Source: CAZFQG01 sp964520785
GTDB taxonomy: Bacteria; Planctomycetota; Planctomycetia; Pirellulales; Thermoguttaceae
Direction: 5' to 3'
DNA: 9,525 bases
NCBI GenBank assembly: GCA_964520785.1
Contig: CAZFQG010000220.1
Coordinates: 1-9,525 of the forward strand
This document shows, piece after piece, positions 1 through 5,533 of the stretch. The translations under genes were made by a program, and so were the position numbers. The notes beneath the pieces were generated by a model. That model saw only the letters and a program-made list of their open reading frames with translations, did no database searches and was not told the DNA's origin. The stretch's first letter is position 1; each line of letters begins with the position of its first letter.

Positions 1-40
1 GGTTCCAACCAGAACAGGCACGACGTACGAGCCCCAACCC

Positions 41-946
41 ATGGCGCGACGCGACACCCTCGACTCAACCATCGATATCGTGACGCCCGAGAATATCTTG
101 TTTCACTACCGGCTCGCGGGCCCGTTCCTGCGCCTGCCGGCCTATCTAATCGACCTCGGAATCCGCCTCGCGTTCGCCGTGGCTACGCTAATTGGTTTCC
201 TCACGCTCTTCGGATGGGTCGGTCTGGAGGAACTCGGGCTGGGGATCACCCTCGTTCTATGGTTTCTGACGGCCTGGTTCTACGGCGGCTATTTCGAGAC
301 CACTTGGAACGGTCAGACGCCCGGCAAGCGGCTGTTGGGTCTGAGGGTATTGACCACCGACGGGTTGCCGATTAACGTGGGGCAGGCGGTAATGCGTAAT
401 GTTCTCCGCGTGGTCGACTCGTTGCCGGTGGTGGACTTCTTCATGGGGTTCTACGTCGTGGGTCTGTTGTCGACCGTAATGAACCGCCGCTACCAACGAT
501 TGGGAGATCTGGCCTGTTCCACGATGGTCGTTATCGAAGAACGCAAACTGATCGGCGGTGTCGCGGAGGTGTTTCTTCCGGGGCTGGCGGCGATGGTGGC
601 GGAGCTTCCGGAAGGATTCCAGCCGAATCGTTCGCTGGCCGGAGCGCTCGCGAACTATGCCTCGCGTCGCGCAATTCTCTCGCCGGAGCGTCGCAAGGAA
701 ATCGCGGACGTGTTGGGCCCCGTTTTGGCGGAACGATTCGGACTCCCGCGCGGGACCGACTCTGATTTGCTGCTGTGCGCGGTGTATTGCAAGACATTCG
801 GCGTGGCGGTGTCGGGCACGACGCCCGGGCCCGCCGGATCGCCGTTCGCGAACGCGAAGCCGCTCGCCCCGGAGCCGGCCACCGAGACTCCGGTCGTGGA
901 GGCGATGGTTTTGGCGGAAATCGATGAAGGGAACGGTACGGCGTGA
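41..946 (+). CDS. RDD-family integral membrane protein with long cytoplasmic tail
   Basis: 301 residues. RDD-family proteins are small multi-pass membrane proteins; their roles are mostly unknown, though some have been linked to ion transport. The family signatures are visible: LPAYLID near residue 32 opens the first membrane segment, GQTPGKRLLGLRV is at 91-103, and NRRYQRLGDLA at 148-158 carries the third conserved Asp (D156). Membrane segments lie at roughly 32-60, 64-86 and 125-147. After about residue 168 comes a soluble 130-residue extension that a minimal RDD domain lacks; its last 40 residues are rich in Ala, Pro and Glu. The ATG at 41 is chosen because the typical 'TPENI..YRLAGP' lead-in follows it, but no Shine-Dalgarno is visible and the frame stays open to the left edge, so the start is not certain. 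It overlaps the SpoIIM-family gene by 4 bases. The family call is firm; the function is unknown. Confidence 0.88.
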   Translation: MARRDTLDSTIDIVTPENILFHYRLAGPFLRLPAYLIDLGIRLAFAVATLIGFLTLFGWVGLEELGLGITLVLWFLTAWFYGGYFETTWNGQTPGKRLLGLRVLTTDGLPINVGQAVMRNVLRVVDSLPVVDFFMGFYVVGLLSTVMNRRYQRLGDLACSTMVVIEERKLIGGVAEVFLPGLAAMVAELPEGFQPNRSLAGALANYASRRAILSPERRKEIADVLGPVLAERFGLPRGTDSDLLLCAVYCKTFGVAVSGTTPGPAGSPFANAKPLAPEPATETPVVEAMVLAEIDEGNGTA

Positions 947-1917
947 AAACGGTCCAACTGCTCGAATCGCGCCGCGCCAACTGGCAAGAATTGGAGCGGC
1001 TCTGCGCGAAGCTGGAACGCCCTCTGGGGTCGCGCCGGCTGACGTCTTCCTCCTTGGCCCGATTCGCCGAGCTTTACCGCGCCGCTTGTGCCGATCTGGC
1101 CCTGGCCGACGCCTACCGGTTGCCGCGGGAGACGACCGAGTATCTGCATCACTTGGTGGGCCGGGCGCACAACCTGCTTTACCGCGGCCGTCGCCTCCCC
1201 GTGTCGCGATGGCTGGAGTCGCTTTTCGTCGAAACGCCCCCTCGGCTCGTTCGCGACCGGTGCCTTCACTTGGCGCTCGCCGTTTTTTGGGGAGTGTTTC
1301 TCCTCTTCTTCTTCCTGGCGTCGAGAGACGGGGCCTTCCCCGAACAATTGCTCGGAAAGGACCACGTCGCCCGCATCGAGGAGATGTACGAGGAACCGCC
1401 GGGACGCGACCCCGAAGCGGACGCCTTGATGACCGGTTTCTACATCATCAACAATGCCGGCATCGGGTTGCGGTGCTTCGCGGCAGGGCTCGTCTTCGGC
1501 GTGGGAGGGCTGCCGATTCTGGTTTACAACGCCGCCGTTCTCGGCTGCGTTTTCGGCCACATGACGACCACGCCCCATTGGAGCAATTTTTCCGAGTTCG
1601 TTACCGCTCACGGACCATTCGAGCTGACGGCGGTCGCCCTTTCGGCCGCGGCCGGAATGCGACTCGGATTCGCTTTAATAGACACCCAGGGATACGGCCG
1701 GTTCGAAGCCCTGCGGATGGCCGCCGCCCGCGCGGTCCCCGTCATGTGGGCGTTCACCATCTTGTTCGTTCTGGCGGCGCTGATCGAAGGGTTCATCTCC
1801 GCCTCGCCGATCCCCTACGCGGTGAAGATCGGCGTCGCGATCTTCAGTCTCGCGGCCATGGCCTTCTACGCGCTGATACTGGGTCTTTTCCGCAAGGAGC
1901 GGCCCGGTGAGATTTGA
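943..1917 (+). CDS. SpoIIM-family (DUF95) integral membrane protein
   Basis: 324 residues. SpoIIM in Bacillus acts with SpoIID and SpoIIP in peptidoglycan remodelling during engulfment; relatives in non-sporulating bacteria have no settled role. The N-terminal 105 residues are soluble and charged. Membrane segments follow at about 108-126, 170-190, 192-212, 227-248, 264-286 and 293-318. The family core is recognisable: the NN pair in YIINNAGIG (167-175), a Gly-rich turn, then LVYNAAVLG, and later HGPFEL (223-228) followed by an Ala/Gly-rich helix. The start is GTG at 943, in a GTGA overlap with the upstream stop and preceded by a purine-rich GAAGGGAA at 926-933, so translation is probably coupled to the RDD gene. 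Pairing of RDD and SpoIIM genes is, as I recall, common in planctomycetes and some actinobacteria, often near MoxR/DUF58 genes; none of those is inside this window. Confidence 0.87.
   Translation: MKTVQLLESRRANWQELERLCAKLERPLGSRRLTSSSLARFAELYRAACADLALADAYRLPRETTEYLHHLVGRAHNLLYRGRRLPVSRWLESLFVETPPRLVRDRCLHLALAVFWGVFLLFFFLASRDGAFPEQLLGKDHVARIEEMYEEPPGRDPEADALMTGFYIINNAGIGLRCFAAGLVFGVGGLPILVYNAAVLGCVFGHMTTTPHWSNFSEFVTAHGPFELTAVALSAAAGMRLGFALIDTQGYGRFEALRMAAARAVPVMWAFTILFVLAALIEGFISASPIPYAVKIGVAIFSLAAMAFYALILGLFRKERPGEI
1894..1899 (+). promoter_or_regulatory. Shine-Dalgarno inside the spoIIM-like gene that fixes the next start
   Basis: AAGGAG lies 7 bases before the GTG at 1907. It supports that GTG as the start even though it makes the two genes overlap by 11 bases. 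Confidence 0.7.
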
Positions 1918-2725
1918 CCGAAGTAGTATCGCAATCCGAGAGAGGTCTTTCGGCGAGATTCTCGATCTGGCGTTGTGGGTCGTCCGAAAGCACTTCGTCC
2001 CGTTCTTCGTCCTGTTGGCGATCGGTGCGGGTCCGTGGGTAGTTTTGAACCTCTTCCTTCTGCCCCCGCCGGATTCGTTCGCGTCGGAAAATACGGTCAC
2101 GTACCAATTGTTGCTGCACGCCCTTCTCATGACCTGGGAGGCCCCGTTGGCAACCGCCCCGGTGACTCTCTACCTGGGCCAGGTCCTCTTCGTCGACCGC
2201 GTTCGGGGGCGGTCCCTCGTCGCCGGCCTGCTGACCGCGCTTCCGCAACTTTTCGTCTACCAGGTTCTACTGCGAGGAATCTTCCTCGTTTCGGGGGTTT
2301 TATGGATATTCTGGTGCTCGAGTTGGGTCTTCATGAGCGAGATCATCCTCTTGGAACGGACTCCCCTCCGCGAACGAGGCGCCGGCGTCTCCACCGAGCG
2401 GCGTCGGAGAATACTTCATACCCATCGCTCGGGAGACCTGTTCGGGAGAGCCGTGCTGGGCCTTTTTGGCGCCGCGGCCCTCACCGCCGCCCTCTCCAGC
2501 GGTTTGCTGGTGCTTGTGTGGATCCTCGACTTTCACGATATCTGGTCGAATGTCCTCGTCTTCTGCGCCATTCTTGCCGCCGGATGGATCGCCGTCGGGT
2601 ATCTGGCGGTCGTACGGTTTCTCTCCTACCTCGACCAGCGGATACGGAACGAGGGGTGGGAGCTGGAGCTGCTAATGTGGGCAGAGAAGTCCCGTCTGAA
2701 GGAGGGGACCGAGGCGGCAGTGTAG
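1907..2725 (+). CDS. Multi-pass membrane protein of unknown function, third gene of the RDD-SpoIIM operon
   Basis: 272 residues, no firmly recognised family. The N-terminus reads RSFGEILDLALWVVRKHF, an amphipathic lead-in seen in several poorly defined bacterial membrane families, including the glycerophosphodiester phosphodiesterase membrane-domain type. Hydrophobic segments lie at about 30-50, 65-92, 103-143 (probably two spans) and 178-235 (probably two spans). The C-terminal signature YLDQRIRNEGWELELLMW (241-258) matches the 'Y-[IL]-D-x-R-x-R-x-E-G' tail common to that type of membrane protein. A basic loop rich in Arg (about 150-175) is probably cytoplasmic. The GTG start is supported by AAGGAG 7 bases upstream and overlaps the spoIIM-like stop by 11 bases, so the three genes are very likely one transcript. 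No catalytic motif is visible; a scaffold or transporter-like accessory of an envelope module is an inference from neighbours only. Confidence 0.82.
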   Translation: MRFDRSSIAIRERSFGEILDLALWVVRKHFVPFFVLLAIGAGPWVVLNLFLLPPPDSFASENTVTYQLLLHALLMTWEAPLATAPVTLYLGQVLFVDRVRGRSLVAGLLTALPQLFVYQVLLRGIFLVSGVLWIFWCSSWVFMSEIILLERTPLRERGAGVSTERRRRILHTHRSGDLFGRAVLGLFGAAALTAALSSGLLVLVWILDFHDIWSNVLVFCAILAAGWIAVGYLAVVRFLSYLDQRIRNEGWELELLMWAEKSRLKEGTEAAV

Positions 2726-2746
2726 ACGTACGAATTCCTAATAGAT

Positions 2747-2766
2747 CGCGCGCGGATCAGCGCGTG
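2747..2766 (+). terminator. GC-rich hairpin after the membrane operon, possible transcript end
   Basis: Left arm 2747-2753 pairs with right arm 2760-2766 (seven pairs, one G-U) around the loop GGATCA, beginning 21 bases after the operon stop. There is no T-run after it, so it is not a classical intrinsic terminator. It could protect a 3' end or work with Rho. Confidence 0.35.
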
Positions 2767-2788
2767 TCCGTCCTCACGTCCGTTTCAA

Positions 2789-2797
2789 TGCTATAGT
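2789..2797 (+). promoter_or_regulatory. Possible extended -10 promoter for the small ORF
   Basis: TGCTATAGT is an extended -10 (TGn plus five of six matches to TATAAT). The spacing would place transcription start near 2804, about 36 bases before the small ORF. No convincing -35 is present (CGTCCT at the expected place), so support is weak. Confidence 0.3.
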
Positions 2798-2839
2798 AGT
2801 AATGGAAGGTATAAGAAAACCCGTATCGAGCTGGAAACC

Positions 2840-2977
2840 ATGTTAGGGAATTTGCTTGACAGGGGCATGTACTGGGTTGAGACAATGACGTACGAGGAAT
2901 ATCTGATCGTCGTCATGATCGCCGTCACTCTCGGCTTCGCTTTCCTGAAAGGATTCGGTTCACGGCACCATTTCTAG
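2840..2977 (+). CDS. Possible small single-span membrane protein (45 aa)
   Basis: An ATG-to-TAG frame of 45 residues lies in the gap between the membrane operon and the ligase gene. The first 21 residues are polar (MLGNLLDRGMYWVETMTYEE), followed by a continuous hydrophobic stretch LIVVMIAVTLGFAFL (22-36), then a short basic tail KGFGSRHHF. This is the usual layout of a one-pass small membrane protein with a positively charged end. The ribosome site is poor (GGA about 5 bases before the ATG); internal ATGs at codons 10 and 16 are alternative starts and would keep the membrane segment. An extended -10 lies just upstream. I do not recognise it, and a chance ORF of this length is possible. Confidence 0.4.
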   Translation: MLGNLLDRGMYWVETMTYEEYLIVVMIAVTLGFAFLKGFGSRHHF

Positions 2978-3061
2978 TCCAAACTTTTCCCCGTTCGGAG
3001 AGCGGAACTTGCGGGAATTTCAGGACTTGCGCCGGGGGCGGGTGTCGCGGTTCTGGCTACG

Positions 3062-3116
3062 GCTTGGCGCCGAGCAGGTCGAGGGCGCGCCGCTGTTGGT
3101 GGGGCAATGCATTGCC
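3062..3116. repeat. Cluster of three short palindromes
   Basis: Within 55 bases there are GCTTGGCGCCGAGC at 3062-3075 (symmetric apart from one G-T type mismatch pair), the perfect 8-mer GGCGCGCC at 3084-3091, and the perfect 14-mer GGCAATGCATTGCC at 3103-3116, which is followed directly by six A. Such clusters occur in REP-like intergenic elements, protein-binding sites and structured RNA. No copy is visible elsewhere in this window. Confidence 0.55.
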
Positions 3117-3170
3117 AAAAAATCAATCGGCTGCCGTCAACGCGACCGGCTCATATCCGGTGGTCGGGTC

Positions 3171-3198
3171 TTGAGGACTCGGTTAGAATATCTATAAT
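3171..3198 (+). promoter_or_regulatory. Sigma-70-type promoter for the ligase-ferredoxin gene
   Basis: A perfect TATAAT at 3193-3198 is preceded, after a 16-base spacer, by TTGAGG at 3171-3176, which matches four of six bases of the -35 consensus including TTGA. The surroundings are AT-rich compared with the rest of the window. Transcription would begin near 3205 and give a leader of about 97 bases. This implies the ligase gene is transcribed separately from the upstream operon. Confidence 0.6.
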
Positions 3199-3233
3199 TG
3201 AGTATTAAAACGCAGTTGAATTCTGGTGAGATT

Positions 3234-3256
3234 CGGAACTCCACCAAAGGGTTCCG
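3234..3256 (+). promoter_or_regulatory. Hairpin in the 5' leader of the ligase-ferredoxin gene
   Basis: CGGAAC (3234-3239) pairs with GTTCCG (3251-3256). Two inner pairs (one U-G, one C-G) extend it to eight base pairs around the loop CACCAAA. A TTTT run follows three bases later within TGGTTTTCCC. It lies wholly inside the predicted transcript. It could be a leader stem or a weak attenuator; no known riboswitch class is recognised. Confidence 0.35.
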
Positions 3257-3287
3257 TGGTTTTCCCGGTGGGGGGGGACCGAGCCCC

Positions 3288-3293
3288 GGAGGT
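3288..3293 (+). promoter_or_regulatory. Strong Shine-Dalgarno fixing the ligase start
   Basis: GGAGGT lies 8 bases before the ATG at 3302. Its last three bases could also pair with GACC at 3277-3280, so partial masking in the leader is possible. Confidence 0.75.
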
Positions 3294-3301
3294 CGCTTCC
3301 G

Positions 3302-5317
3302 ATGGAAAAATGCGCACAACAACACTCGGGAATCGCGGCCTCCGCGAGTGTGCCCGGCACGTCGACATCCGCGGCCGACCACTCGCGGGGAGCGGCGAAC
3401 CCGCCTTGCTCGGAAGCGGCCCCCTTCTCCGATCTTACGCTCGGCGCATTTCTCGACGCCCAGGCGGCCGCTGGGTCGGATCGTCCCTTCCTGAGCTATC
3501 CCGACCGGGGTTTCCAAGTCAGCTATGGTGAGTTCAACGGGAAGGTCGACCGGCTGGCGAAAGGATTGCTCGCCATCGGAATCGAAAAGGGAGAACACGT
3601 CGGCATCTGGGCGAAGAACGTTCCGGACTGGCTTGTCTTCGCGCTGGCCACCGCCAGAATCGGCGCGGTGCTGGTGCCGATCGACGCCGTTTGCGACGGC
3701 CACGAATTGGACTACCTGCTCACCCAGGCGGACCTCAGGACGTTCGCCCTCGCGGAGCGCTGCCGCGACGTCGACCACGTGAAGACGCTTTACGAACTCC
3801 TGCCCGAACTCAAGAAGGACCCTCGCAGCGATCTGAAGCCTCAGCGCTACCCCTGGCTCGAACACGTCATCTGTCTGGGTGGCGACAAACAGTGCGGCAT
3901 GTATAACATCCGCGAACTGCTCATCCTCGGCGAGCATGCCGAGGACCGTTGGCTGGAGGCGGTCAAGGGCGAGGTTTTCAATACCGACGTCGCCGTCATG
4001 CAGTTCACGTCCGGGACGACCGGCTTTCCCAAGGGGGTGATGCTCACCCACCGGAGTCTCCTGAACACCGCGTTCTCCGTCGGACGGCGGATGAACCTCT
4101 CGGAAACGGACCGGGTTTGCCTACCGGTCCCCCTTTCGCAGGGCTTTGGCTTCATCCTCGGGGCAATGGCCTCGCTGGCTCAGGGGGGAACTCTCGTCCC
4201 GATCGAGGAATACGATCCTCTCCTCACGCTGGCGACGATTCAGAAGGACCGCTGTACGGCCGTCCTCGGCACGCCCGAGATGTTCACGTCGTTGCTGGAC
4301 CACCCCATGTTCGGCATGTTCGACATGTCGTCGCTTCGCACGGGAATCATCGCCGGCGGACCGGGCGCGAGCGAAATCCTCAATCGCGTCGCGACCGAGA
4401 TGCCCTGTCGGGAAATTACCGTCGCCTTCGGCTTGACGGAGACTTCGTCCGTCTTCCTCCAGTCGGCCGCCGACGATCCGCTGGACCGGCGCACCCGAAC
4501 CGTCGGCAAGCCGCTTCCCCACGTGGAAGTGAAGGTCGTGCGTCCCAAGTCGGGAGAGACCCTCCCTCCCGGCACCGAAGGAGAATTGTGTTGCCGCGGT
4601 TACAACGTCATGGAGGGATACTACGACAAGCCCGAGGAGACCGGAAAGGTCCGTGACGCCGATGGTTGGTTCCACAGCGGCGATTTGGGCGAGATCGACG
4701 AAGAGGGTTACTGCAAGGTTACCGGCCGGCTGCGCGACATGATCGTCCGCCGCGGCGAAATCATCTACCCGCACGAAATTGAACGGGCGATCCGTACCGT
4801 CGACGGAGTACAAGACGTCCAAGTCGTGGGAATTCCCGATAAGGAGGTCGGCGAGGTCGTCGGCGCCTTCCTTATTCTGGAAAAAGACTCGGAGTTGACC
4901 CCGACCGAAATCCGCGAGCATATCCGCGGCCGGCTGTGCGAGCACAATATCCCCAAGTACATCTTCATCGTCGATGCCTATCCATTGACGTCCGACGGTA
5001 AGGTCCAGAAATACAAACTCCGGAAGATCGCCCGGGAAATGCTCGCCGTTGATATCGAGGTCTTCGAGCGGCGGCAGCGCCGCGGCGAGTCCCGGCCGAG
5101 CGTCACGCTGCATCCCGACAAGTGCAAGGCGTGCGGACTGTGCATCGAACACTGCCTGAAGGAGGTCCTCCGCCCCGGTACGCGGGTGAACGTCCACGGT
5201 TATCTCGCCACCCGATACGTCGGCGAGGGCTGTATCGGTTGCGCCACCTGTTACTACGTCTGTCCCGAAACGGACGCCATCACCGTTTACCCGCCTTTGA
5301 GCAAGCTCCAAAGGTAG
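3302..5317 (+). CDS. AMP-forming acyl-CoA ligase fused to a C-terminal 2x[4Fe-4S] ferredoxin domain
   Basis: 671 residues, against roughly 520-560 for a stand-alone ligase. The N-terminal part should activate a carboxylic acid with ATP to an acyl-adenylate and transfer it to CoA. Residues 1-44 are a low-complexity leader without a signal peptide. The adenylate-forming motifs are intact: phosphate loop FTSGTTGFPKG (235-245), AFGLTET (375-381), DGWFHSGDLG with Asp461 (454-463), the hinge GRLRDMIVRRGE, and SDGKVQK with the expected catalytic Lys567. The sequence is of the FadD-like medium/long-chain type, but the substrate cannot be read by eye. From about residue 602 a ferredoxin domain follows: CxxCxxCxxxC with Cys608, 611, 614, 618 and again Cys644, 647, 650, 654. 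Its length and wording (CKACGLCIEHC, then CIGCATCYYVCP) resemble the delta subunit of 2-oxoacid:ferredoxin oxidoreductases. The first cluster ends in Cys-Leu where Cys-Pro is usual. It has its own promoter and a strong Shine-Dalgarno, with no frameshift at the junction. Cytoplasmic; an electron-transfer partner is implied but not present in the window. Confidence 0.92.
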   Translation: MEKCAQQHSGIAASASVPGTSTSAADHSRGAANPPCSEAAPFSDLTLGAFLDAQAAAGSDRPFLSYPDRGFQVSYGEFNGKVDRLAKGLLAIGIEKGEHVGIWAKNVPDWLVFALATARIGAVLVPIDAVCDGHELDYLLTQADLRTFALAERCRDVDHVKTLYELLPELKKDPRSDLKPQRYPWLEHVICLGGDKQCGMYNIRELLILGEHAEDRWLEAVKGEVFNTDVAVMQFTSGTTGFPKGVMLTHRSLLNTAFSVGRRMNLSETDRVCLPVPLSQGFGFILGAMASLAQGGTLVPIEEYDPLLTLATIQKDRCTAVLGTPEMFTSLLDHPMFGMFDMSSLRTGIIAGGPGASEILNRVATEMPCREITVAFGLTETSSVFLQSAADDPLDRRTRTVGKPLPHVEVKVVRPKSGETLPPGTEGELCCRGYNVMEGYYDKPEETGKVRDADGWFHSGDLGEIDEEGYCKVTGRLRDMIVRRGEIIYPHEIERAIRTVDGVQDVQVVGIPDKEVGEVVGAFLILEKDSELTPTEIREHIRGRLCEHNIPKYIFIVDAYPLTSDGKVQKYKLRKIAREMLAVDIEVFERRQRRGESRPSVTLHPDKCKACGLCIEHCLKEVLRPGTRVNVHGYLATRYVGEGCIGCATCYYVCPETDAITVYPPLSKLQR

Positions 5318-5413
5318 TGTTTCCATTCGCCGAGCGGCCGTTTCGTGGGTCGCGAGGTAGTTTTGGTTTGTCTCTTTATCTCGCCGGCGCGATCGGTTGA
5401 TCCAAGGCTTGGT

Positions 5414-5443
5414 GCTTCGGGTCTCCGTCGGAGCCTCTTTTTC
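5414..5443 (+). terminator. Probable intrinsic terminator of the ligase-ferredoxin gene
   Basis: GCTTCGG (5414-5420) pairs with TCGGAGC (5428-5434), including two G-U pairs, around a 7-base loop, followed by CCTCTTTTT. It lies about 100 bases after the stop and only fits the plus strand. Confidence 0.45.
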
Positions 5444-5453
5444 CCCGTCACGG

Positions 5454-5490
5454 AAAAGGCCCGCCCCTTGGACGTTCCTCGGGGCGGGCC
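5454..5490 (-). terminator. Intrinsic terminator of the giant minus-strand gene
   Basis: GGCCCGCCCC (5458-5467) and GGGGCGGGCC (5481-5490) form a perfect 10-bp GC stem with a 13-base loop. Read on the minus strand the stem is followed directly by TTTT (AAAA at 5454-5457), and it begins 44 bases after the stop of the giant gene. On the plus strand no T-run follows. Confidence 0.75.
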
Positions 5491-5533
5491 GTGTCGAAAG
5501 CCGCTACCGCTGGTGTAATTGCTTAACCTCGGT

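Larger units (their letters stand above)
2978..3301. other. Gene-free interval with palindromes, promoter and leader
   Basis: I see no credible coding sequence in these 324 bases. From left to right the stretch holds a GC-rich segment without clear structure (2978-3061), three short palindromes (3062-3116) followed by an A-run, a promoter (3171-3198), and the transcribed leader of the ligase gene (about 3205-3301) with a hairpin and a strong Shine-Dalgarno. Confidence 0.6.

Noticed and set aside
558..1910. Long plus-strand open frame of 450 codons across the RDD and SpoIIM genes
   Set aside because: The translation is overwhelmingly Arg, Pro, Ser and Ala without any domain, typical of an off-frame reading of GC-rich genes. 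The two real frames there have clear families.
2781..2791. GTTTCAATGC, similar to the end of some CRISPR repeats
   Set aside because: Occurs once only; there is no spaced repetition in the area.
2856..2886. TTGACA followed by GACAAT as a second promoter
   Set aside because: The spacer is 19 bases, the -10 matches only four of six, and it lies inside the small membrane ORF.
3009..3197. 62-codon plus-strand frame in the intergenic region
   Set aside because: It has a TTG start, no ribosome site, no recognisable composition, and its end overlaps the perfect -10 element of the ligase promoter.
4121..5326. Minus-strand open frame of 401 codons opposite the ligase
   Set aside because: Antisense shadow of the ligase-ferredoxin frame, which has complete catalytic and cysteine motifs.
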